Shown piece by piece: positions 7,244-12,392 of a stretch of DNA of 12,392 nucleotides; positions within the stretch are counted from its first letter, which is position 1; each line of letters begins with the position of its first letter. The notes beneath the pieces were generated by a model that saw only the letters and a program-made list of their open reading frames with translations, was not told the DNA's origin and made no database searches. The DNA is from an uncultured Microbacteriaceae bacterium (lineage in GTDB: Bacteria > Actinomycetota > Actinomycetes > Actinomycetales > Microbacteriaceae), in the NCBI GenBank assembly GCA_903907615.1, contig CAIVOR010000064.1:1-12392 (forward strand). Direction: 5' to 3'. Both the position numbers and the translations under genes were made by a program.

Positions 7244-7278
7244 ATGAGCGTAACAACGGCAGAACTCACCAAGGGGGG
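7237..7278 (+). promoter_or_regulatory. Alternative pairing ahead of the lipoprotein ribosome site
   Basis: GGTGAG (7237-7242) is also the inverse of CTCACC (7265-7270), which directly abuts the ribosome site AAGGGGGG (7271-7278; 5 bases before the ATG). The same GGTGAG therefore has two mutually exclusive partners, one far upstream at 7167-7173 and one next to the ribosome site. This resembles a switchable leader, but no known riboswitch class is recognised and the transcript start is unknown. Confidence 0.35.
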
Positions 7279-7283
7279 ACATC

Positions 7284-7859
7284 ATGCGGAGAAGCACACA
7301 ACGGGGATTATGGGGCGTCGCGATTATCGCCACGACGATTCTTCTCACGGGATGCGCCCCGGGGTTCAGTCCGACCACGCCTACGCCATCCGAGTCAGCA
7401 AGCACGTCGTCAACTGCGACTCCGCTCCCCACCGTGACCACTCCCCCGGTCGCCTCTGCATTTCCGTGCACTCAACCCACCCCCACGGGTGCTGCACCCA
7501 CGGCCGACGAGTTAGAGAACTATCGAGCCGTGATTGTGTCGGCCAACACGCAACCGATGTCAACACACGCCTGTGACACGGTCACATTCATCATTTCAGG
7601 ATCCGAGTGTTGCGGTCCGCTCGACCGGGATAACGCCCTTGTCCAATGGGGCGACTGGCTCGGGATGAAATCGGACTGGAACTTTTCACCTGACCCAGCG
7701 CTCGTGGCTGAGTGGCGCACGCACGCCTACGCACAATACGTTCCTGAAGGGTCCCTCATCGCCGTTAGCAACACCGATGGTGTGATGACCTCCGTGATTT
7801 TTGACGGCAACATAATTACGGGCCTGTTTATGGCTTCACTCGAAGAAATGTCGCACTAA
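7284..7859 (+). CDS. Small secreted lipoprotein of unknown function
   Basis: A 191-residue lipoprotein. The signal MRRSTQRGLWGVAIIATTIL leads to the lipobox LLTGC, with C24 as the lipid-modified residue. A Ser/Thr/Pro-rich linker (about 28-60) spaces the folded part from the membrane. The C-terminal domain (about 70-191) has four further cysteines (C62, C97, and the adjacent pair C109-C110 in SECCGP) that could form disulfides outside the cell. It is also Trp-rich (W122, W125, W132, W144). I do not recognise the domain. The start is fixed by AAGGGGGG 5 bases upstream. It is divergent from tetR and converges on the DUF4239 gene, leaving only 31 bases between stops, so it is probably monocistronic. 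Confidence 0.85.
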   Translation: MRRSTQRGLWGVAIIATTILLTGCAPGFSPTTPTPSESASTSSTATPLPTVTTPPVASAFPCTQPTPTGAAPTADELENYRAVIVSANTQPMSTHACDTVTFIISGSECCGPLDRDNALVQWGDWLGMKSDWNFSPDPALVAEWRTHAYAQYVPEGSLIAVSNTDGVMTSVIFDGNIITGLFMASLEEMSH

Positions 7860-7890
7860 ACGCCGGCCTCGAGTAACGTCGCCCAGCGGG

Positions 7891-8799
7891 CTAGGGCGCT
7901 TGGCCGGGTTGCTGTCCCGGCGCCTGTCCCGGTTCCTGACCCGGTTCTTCGCCCGGGGCTGGGGCGGGCAACGAGCCCTCCTGCCCATCGTTGAGACCCA
8001 GGTTTGCCCCACCCTCAGAAACCGACGTGATGAACATGTCGATTGTCTTGGACGACTCAACGGAGACGTTCACCGGCGACTGCAGAATGAGCACCGCGAC
8101 AATCATGGCCACGGTCACGACGGTTGTCGATCCGCCGTAGAAGTACTTAAGCCACGGAATGCGCGATGCCGGATAGAGCCCGATTCCCAGAAGCAAGAGA
8201 ATGGCAGACAGCCCGAGCATGACGTTCATCGCAACCGGCAGGTTGGGGACACTGATCGTGAGGCGATCCTTGCGGGCATCCTTGACGGCTTCCATGTGCG
8301 CGTAAAGGTTGTCGACCTGATGTGCGGTGAGGCCGGGAGATTCGGCCGTGGCGGTCACATCGACTTCGATGAGAGCGAGGGCCTTTTGAGCTTCTGGATT
8401 CGACGCCACAACGCCTTGAGTACCGATCTCCGTGTCACGGACGAGAGTGGCGTAATCCGACAGAGCAAGCGCGATCGTGCGCGAGGATTCTCGAGGAATG
8501 CTGCCGAGATCCTCTGCCAGGGCGGTCACCGACGTAAACTCGCTCGTCACGCTCGACTCAAGCCGCGACTGTGTGTCCCACGACGTCACGACGGCGAAAG
8601 CACCGACAAAAATGAAGGCGCCACCAACCACGGCCAGGGCGGAATTGGCAAAGTCCGTGAAGTCGCTGTCTGCCCCGCGCCGAAGACTAAACAGAATTCC
8701 AAGCCACATGATGAGGCACGCAGGAATCGCAATGATCACCACCAAGACAAGAGGCGGCAGGTTCACGAAGGCTTCGTAGGCATCAGGTGTGGGAGGCAT
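7891..8799 (-). CDS. DUF4239-like membrane protein with C-terminal PGQ tail
   Basis: A 302-residue membrane protein, paralogue of the partial gene at 1-393. Helices are at about 15-38 and 53-73 (ending AFAVVTSWDTQ). A soluble acidic helical region spans about 75-185, with an SDYATLVRDTEIG segment. Two more helices follow at about 188-210 and 219-240. The topology and the VVT.W signature resemble DUF4239 (bestrophin-like) proteins; transport or signalling roles are unproven. After the last helix the chain continues about 60 residues and ends in repeated PGQ units. I chose the ATG at 8799 because AGGG lies 7 bases upstream. A GTG two codons earlier lies right against that site. It is downstream of budA on the same strand, with an 83-base gap containing a stem-loop, so it may be a separate unit. 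Confidence 0.8.
   Translation of the reverse strand: MPPTPDAYEAFVNLPPLVLVVIIAIPACLIMWLGILFSLRRGADSDFTDFANSALAVVGGAFIFVGAFAVVTSWDTQSRLESSVTSEFTSVTALAEDLGSIPRESSRTIALALSDYATLVRDTEIGTQGVVASNPEAQKALALIEVDVTATAESPGLTAHQVDNLYAHMEAVKDARKDRLTISVPNLPVAMNVMLGLSAILLLLGIGLYPASRIPWLKYFYGGSTTVVTVAMIVAVLILQSPVNVSVESSKTIDMFITSVSEGGANLGLNDGQEGSLPAPAPGEEPGQEPGQAPGQQPGQAP
7894..7947 (-). repeat. 12-base coding repeat, XPGQ units
   Basis: On the minus strand four 12-base units in a row encode EPGQ, EPGQ, APGQ and QPGQ, followed by a half unit (AP) and the stop. Third-position differences between units (CCG/CCC, GGT/GGA/GGC) show the repeat is not freshly duplicated. The tail is hydrophilic and proline-rich, so probably disordered and exposed. 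Confidence 0.85.
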
Positions 8800-8854
8800 T
8801 CTCACACCCTATTGCACACCCCTCACGGCGCGCGTCGTATGTCTGACGTGAACC

Positions 8855-8877
8855 CGTGACGAGCCACAGGCGTCACG
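8855..8877 (-). terminator. Stem-loop downstream of budA (possible terminator)
   Basis: CGTGACG (8855-8861) and CGTCACG (8871-8877) form a perfect 7-bp stem with a 9-base loop, a few bases after the budA stop. No T-run follows in the minus direction, so termination would be weak; it may partly separate the ABC-budA operon from the DUF4239 gene. Confidence 0.4.
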
Positions 8878-8882
8878 AGATG

Positions 8883-9635
8883 TCAGGAATGTCTCTCCGT
8901 CGCGGTGACTTCGGAGGCCATTTGTTGCGGGTCATCATCGAGGTCGGCGCGCTCAAACGCGACGGTTCTCGGTAGCTCAAGATGAAGATCCGTGCCGATG
9001 CACAACTCAAGGGTGCCCCGCATCACCGCGAAGTCGAGCACGTGACCCCCCTGGGTGCGGTCCTCATCGATGAAGTGCGCGTGGTCGCCGGCGATACCGA
9101 TGCCCTGCTGAAAGACCGGTGTGCGAAACCCCACGATGTCACCCGTGACTTTCGGAAAGACCTGAACGGGCTCTCCCTTTGTTACCTCGACGAGTCGGCG
9201 ATAGGGCATCGTCTGGCGTGCCACCGTGCGAGTGCGGACGAAGTCAAAGTCGCCCGAAATTCGATAGGCGTAGAGATAGTTATCCGACGGGGTGAGGGCC
9301 ACAATCAGGTCGCGTAACTGTTCGGACGAGTGCGGTTCATCAAGCGACTGACTGACGTGCACCTCGAACCGTGTCACGACGGCAAAGGGCGATAGTTGCG
9401 CCGGGGACACTGTTCCCACGCTTCCGTCGCTCGACAACCGGTAGCACGTGCCGTCAAGGATAAGCATCTCGCCATCGAGTGCGTTGAAGGTGCCCACGCC
9501 AAAGTCTCCCCGGGTCAGGAGGTGCTCAACCGAGCAATCACCGTCATAGATGCCGTCGAGCAAGGCGCCCATCGTGCCCGTCTGAAATACCTCGTGCCGG
9601 CCGAGCGCACGGTGGGCCGCGTGCTGAGGTGCCAT
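8883..9635 (-). CDS. budA: Alpha-acetolactate decarboxylase
   Basis: Converts (S)-2-acetolactate to (R)-acetoin and CO2, a zinc enzyme of the acetoin/butanediol route that also drains acetolactate away from valine and leucine synthesis. It has 250 residues, a usual length. The core reads GTMGALLDGIYDGD (20-33), then GDFGVGTFNALDGEMLILDG (43-62) with E56, and GDHAHFIDEDRTQGGHVLDF (183-202). H185, H187 and H198 have exactly the 2- and 11-residue spacing of the zinc ligands of the Brevibacillus enzyme (His194, His196, His207). R136 corresponds by the same offset to its catalytic Arg145. There is no signal peptide. The ATG follows the permease stop directly (TAG-ATG) with only a weak ribosome site, indicating translational coupling to the ABC operon. 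No acetolactate synthase or butanediol dehydrogenase gene is in view. Confidence 0.95.
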   Translation of the reverse strand: MAPQHAAHRALGRHEVFQTGTMGALLDGIYDGDCSVEHLLTRGDFGVGTFNALDGEMLILDGTCYRLSSDGSVGTVSPAQLSPFAVVTRFEVHVSQSLDEPHSSEQLRDLIVALTPSDNYLYAYRISGDFDFVRTRTVARQTMPYRRLVEVTKGEPVQVFPKVTGDIVGFRTPVFQQGIGIAGDHAHFIDEDRTQGGHVLDFAVMRGTLELCIGTDLHLELPRTVAFERADLDDDPQQMASEVTATERHS

Positions 9636-10436
9636 CTAGCGCAGCGTCTTTTCGCCACCAGAAACGCGCTGAGCAACCCAAATGGGAACGATCGACACAA
9701 TGATCATGACAACGGCGATGACAGTGACGATGGGTGCCTGCGTGGGGCGGAACATGTTGTCGAGGATGAAAATCGGCAACGTGGTAACCCCTTGACCCGC
9801 CGTAAAGGTGGTCACGATGATTTCGTCGAAACTGAGCGCGAACGCCAGGAGACCGCCCGCAAACAGCGCGGAGCGCAACTGGGGAAATGTGACAAGACGG
9901 AACGTTGTCCACATTCCGGCCCCGAGGTCGCTCGACGCCTCTTCAAGACTCGTGCCCAGGCGTCGCAATCGAGCAATGACGTTGTTGAAGACGACCACGA
10001 CACAGAAAGTGGCGTGCGCGATCACGATGGTCCATATGGACAGGGGTACGCCCAAGATTGTGCGGAAGAAGTTGTTGAGCGCAATACCGGTCAGGATGCC
10101 CGGAAGTGCGATGGGCAGAATCACCAGCAGACTGATGGCGTCCCGACCAAAAAACTTAAACCGCTGAAGGGCGAACGAGATGAGCGTGCCCAGGATCAGA
10201 GCGACCACCGTGGCAATCAGACCCACGTAAACGCTGGTGCCCACCGCCTCAAGGGCGCCGGCACTCCGAAACGCCTTTCCCCACCATTCCAGAGTCAACG
10301 ATCGTGGCGGCCACGACATTGTGCGGCTGCTGTTGAACGAGTTGATCAGAACTACCAGAAGGGGCACATAAACAATGACGAGCACCAGTGTGGTGGCGAT
10401 TCCCAAGATGGCTCGAGCTGATTTCGTGAGTCTCAT
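9636..10436 (-). CDS. ABC transporter permease, PotC-like
   Basis: Second inner-membrane permease of a spermidine/putrescine-type (PotABCD-like) importer, 266 residues. Six hydrophobic helices: about 9-32, 65-90, 101-120, 131-152, 189-209 and 233-255. The cytoplasmic loop that contacts the ATPase carries an EAA-type motif: EEASSDLGAGMWTTFRLVTFP (about 165-185). The following SFDEIIVTTF segment is typical of PotC proteins. It starts 6 bases after the stop of the first permease, with an AGG overlapping that stop as a weak ribosome site, and ends directly against the budA ATG. The family is clear; the solute is not, since related systems carry polyamines, gamma-aminobutyrate or other small solutes. 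Confidence 0.92.
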   Translation of the reverse strand: MRLTKSARAILGIATTLVLVIVYVPLLVVLINSFNSSRTMSWPPRSLTLEWWGKAFRSAGALEAVGTSVYVGLIATVVALILGTLISFALQRFKFFGRDAISLLVILPIALPGILTGIALNNFFRTILGVPLSIWTIVIAHATFCVVVVFNNVIARLRRLGTSLEEASSDLGAGMWTTFRLVTFPQLRSALFAGGLLAFALSFDEIIVTTFTAGQGVTTLPIFILDNMFRPTQAPIVTVIAVVMIIVSIVPIWVAQRVSGGEKTLR

Positions 10437-10442
10437 GCGCGC

Positions 10443-11369
10443 CTACAGGTTGTCCAGCGCGCCCGTGCGGCGAACCGCCATCAGGTAGCCAAAGATGATG
10501 ACGATGGGAATAAGGGAAATGGCCGCGGCCAAGGGGAGGTTGTTGGCCGTTCCCACATTGGTATAAACGAGGTTGCCCAGCATCTGGTTGGCGCCGCCGA
10601 CAATGTTGACCGTGATGTAGTCACCGAGAGACAGGCAAAAGCTAAAGATTGACCCCGCGATGACGGCGGGCCAGATCATGGGCATCACAATGTGTCGAAT
10701 CGTGGACCACGACTTTGCCCCCAGGTCTCCCGACGCCTCAAGGAGCGAGTTCGGTACTCGCTCGAGGCCGGCATAAATGGGCAGGATGACGTACGGCAAC
10801 CACAGGTACGCGAGGGTGATGACGGTGGCGGGAAGACCGAAGCCCGGGCTCTCGAGGCCAAAGGGCTGAAGGATCCATGAGAGCAGGCCGTCTCCCGAGA
10901 GGATTGAACGCCACGCGTAGACCTTCACGAGATAGCTGGCCCACAGGGGCATGAGGACGGCGATGGTGAGAAAACGTTGCCATCGCGTCGAAGCGATCTT
11001 GGCCATAAAAAACGCGATGGGCAGAGCCAGAGCAACATCGATGATGGTCACCAGGGCGGCGACTCCCACGGTGCGCAGTGTGACCGCGTGATAGAGGGAG
11101 CCGGTGACGACGGTGACGATGTTCTTGAAGGTCCAGTCCACCCGGACATCACCCGTGTAACTGTCAACGGTCCAGAAGGCGGTGATGAGAAGAGTGGCCA
11201 GCGCCACGATGTAGACGACGATGAGCCACGTCAGCGGAGCCGACAGCAACAGGCCGAGCCGTAACCGCGGATGGCGCGACAGGACTACCGACGCACGACG
11301 GGCTGCGGTGTCCCGAGGAGGGAGCACCGCAGCCGCGCCGAGGCGCGACGACGAATCGTCGCGTGTCAT
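10443..11369 (-). CDS. ABC transporter permease, PotB-like
   Basis: First permease of the polyamine-type importer, 308 residues. A polar, basic cytoplasmic N-terminus of about 38 residues precedes six helices: about 39-66, 101-124, 132-155, 181-200, 232-253 and 277-298. The EAA-type loop reads LLEASGDLGAKSWSTIRHIVMP (about 209-230), where the ATPase would dock. The start ATG has AAGGG 7 bases upstream, formed by the last codons of the binding-protein gene, whose stop is only 3 bases before this start. Together with the PotC-like gene it should make the heterodimeric channel. No ATPase lies between the binding protein and the permeases. Confidence 0.92.
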   Translation of the reverse strand: MTRDDSSSRLGAAAVLPPRDTAARRASVVLSRHPRLRLGLLLSAPLTWLIVVYIVALATLLITAFWTVDSYTGDVRVDWTFKNIVTVVTGSLYHAVTLRTVGVAALVTIIDVALALPIAFFMAKIASTRWQRFLTIAVLMPLWASYLVKVYAWRSILSGDGLLSWILQPFGLESPGFGLPATVITLAYLWLPYVILPIYAGLERVPNSLLEASGDLGAKSWSTIRHIVMPMIWPAVIAGSIFSFCLSLGDYITVNIVGGANQMLGNLVYTNVGTANNLPLAAAISLIPIVIIFGYLMAVRRTGALDNL

Positions 11370-11372
11370 GTG

Positions 11373-12392
11373 TTAACCCTTAATTTCCTGCCACGCAGCA
11401 GTCCACTGCGAGTAGTCCGTGCAGGTAACGTCGGTGCGTCCATCGAGGCACTCTGCTACGGGAGTAGTCCAGTAGTAGAGCTTCTCTGAGAAGCCGGCGT
11501 CGCCAGCGTTGAAGGCGTCGCAGTCTTCGCGGAAGTCACAGGCCTTGGGGTTGGCCGGAGCCTCACCGAAGTAGCCGGTGGCTGCACCGTTGGCCTCGGG
11601 GCTGATGATGTAGTTCATCCAGGCGTAAGCACAGTTGGGGTTAGCCGACTTGGACGAAATCATCCAGGTGTCCGACCATCCGGTTGCTCCCTCTTCGGGC
11701 AGAACGGCCTTAACCGTTGCCGTCTCGTCGAGGTAGTTCATGATGACCTGCCACGTGGTGGAGGCTACCGTCGTGCCCGAGTTGAGTGCGTCAATCGCCT
11801 TAAGGTAGTCGCTCCAGTACTCACCAACGTTGGCGCGCTGACCCTTGAGCAGATCAACGGCGGCAGCGAGCTGCGTTTCGTCGAGCGCGTAGGGGTTGGT
11901 GATCTCAAGCTCGGGGTTGTGAGCCATGAGGTACACAGCGGCGTCCGCGATGTAAATGGGCGAGTCGTATGCCGAGATTTTTCCCTTGTAGGGCGACTCG
12001 GCGTCGAAGACGACACCCCATGAGGTGGGAGCGGGCGAAACAACCTCGGTGTTGTAGGCGAGGAGGTTGGCACCGTAGCCGTGGGGCACACCGTACGACT
12101 GGCCGTCAACCGTGTTCCACTGACGATCCTTGAGGTAGTCGTAAACGTCGGCGTAGTTGGGGATGAGGTCGAGGTTTACCGGAGCAACCTCGCCACCAGC
12201 GATCAGGCGGAGCGTTGCATCGCCCGATGCCGAGACCAGGTCGTAATCGCCCGTCTTCATGAGGCTCACGGCCTCATCCGACGTGCCGAAGGTCTTGGTG
12301 TTGACCTGGCAGTTGGTGGCTTCCTCGAAGGGGGTTACCCAGTCGTAGGCCGGGTCGTTGGTGCCGTCCTCGGCGTAGCCGGGCCAGATGAG
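11373..12392 (-). CDS. ABC transporter substrate-binding protein, PotD-like (5' end outside window)
   Basis: The extracellular binding protein of the importer; 339 residues are visible and the reading frame stays open to the right edge, so the start and any lipoprotein signal lie beyond it. The visible N-terminal end reads LIWPGYAEDGTNDPAYDW, matching the first beta-strand region of PotD-type proteins just after the signal and mature N-terminus. Further family segments are KTGDYDLVSASGDATLRLI, WNTVDGQSYGVPHGYGANLLAYN (hinge and ligand-cleft region) and CAYAWMNYIISPEANGAATGYFGEAPAN near the C-terminus. Seven cysteines are visible, an unusually high number, four of them in the last 60 or so residues, suggesting disulfides. 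A GTG at 12267-12269 lies inside the conserved fold and is not the start. Confidence 0.9.
   Translation of the reverse strand, partial: LIWPGYAEDGTNDPAYDWVTPFEEATNCQVNTKTFGTSDEAVSLMKTGDYDLVSASGDATLRLIAGGEVAPVNLDLIPNYADVYDYLKDRQWNTVDGQSYGVPHGYGANLLAYNTEVVSPAPTSWGVVFDAESPYKGKISAYDSPIYIADAAVYLMAHNPELEITNPYALDETQLAAAVDLLKGQRANVGEYWSDYLKAIDALNSGTTVASTTWQVIMNYLDETATVKAVLPEEGATGWSDTWMISSKSANPNCAYAWMNYIISPEANGAATGYFGEAPANPKACDFREDCDAFNAGDAGFSEKLYYWTTPVAECLDGRTDVTCTDYSQWTAAWQEIKG
11377..11381 (-). promoter_or_regulatory. Ribosome binding site of the PotB-like gene
   Basis: Minus-strand AAGGG, 7 bases before the ATG at 11369 and overlapping the final Lys-Gly codons of the binding-protein gene. It supports the chosen start and shows tight operon packing. 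Confidence 0.7.

Noticed and set aside
7894..7947. Short tandem repeats considered as a CRISPR-like or intergenic repeat array
   Set aside because: The units are in frame, have no spacers and encode a regular PGQ protein tail.
8800..8805. GTG start giving two extra residues to the DUF4239-like protein
   Set aside because: It touches the AGGG ribosome site directly, whereas the ATG at 8799 is 7 bases away from it.
7900..8859. A 319-codon open frame on the plus strand opposite the DUF4239-like gene
   Set aside because: Arg/His-rich composition, no ribosome site or motif, while the minus frame encodes a membrane protein with a paralogue in the same window.
9396..10421. A 341-codon open frame on the plus strand opposite budA and the PotC-like gene
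   Set aside because: Its product is extremely rich in Arg, Gln, Asp and His with no fold-like pattern, as expected from the complement of GC-rich coding DNA. The minus-strand genes have clear family motifs.

Overview
The window is GC-rich, densely coded chromosomal DNA. Spacing is short, there are ATGA and TAG-ATG junctions, and Shine-Dalgarno sites are clear. The gene content (an actinobacterial-style polyamine-type ABC cassette, DUF4239-like membrane proteins, Pro/Ala/Thr-rich secreted proteins) suggests an actinobacterium, possibly a Microbacteriaceae relative. That placement is inference; there is no rRNA or other taxonomic marker. I see no tRNA, rRNA, CRISPR array, insertion sequence or phage gene.

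Layout, left to right. (1) 1-393, minus: the first 131 codons of a DUF4239-like membrane protein. (2) 473-3414, minus: pntA-pntB, the proton-pumping NAD(P) transhydrogenase, joined by a 4-base ATGA overlap. (3) 3664-5421, plus: a secreted animal-type haem peroxidase with all expected haem and calcium residues, closed by a strong intrinsic terminator. (4) 5532-6509, plus: a membrane-anchored alpha/beta hydrolase whose 3' end overlaps a convergent TetR-family regulator (6493-7101, minus). (5) 7284-7859, plus: a small lipoprotein of unknown function. The gap between it and the tetR gene carries an elaborate nested inverted repeat. (6) 7891-8799, minus: a second, full-length DUF4239-like protein, a paralogue of the one at the left edge, with a C-terminal PGQ repeat tail. 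(7) 8883-12392, minus: an operon running from a PotD-like binding protein (5' end outside the window) through PotB-like and PotC-like permeases into an alpha-acetolactate decarboxylase (budA), with gaps of 3, 6 and 0 bases.

How the genes may work together. PntAB makes NADPH at the expense of the proton gradient. The peroxidase acts outside the membrane on peroxide and probably halides or organic substrates. The two are divergent and share a 249-base control region, so co-regulation in redox stress is possible but not shown. The ABC cassette should import a polyamine or similar small cationic or organic solute. Its ATPase is not in the window and must lie upstream of the binding protein or elsewhere. 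The tight coupling of budA to this importer is the most unexpected gene arrangement. The nested dyad at 7167-7243, with a competing downstream pairing, is the most unexpected non-coding structure.
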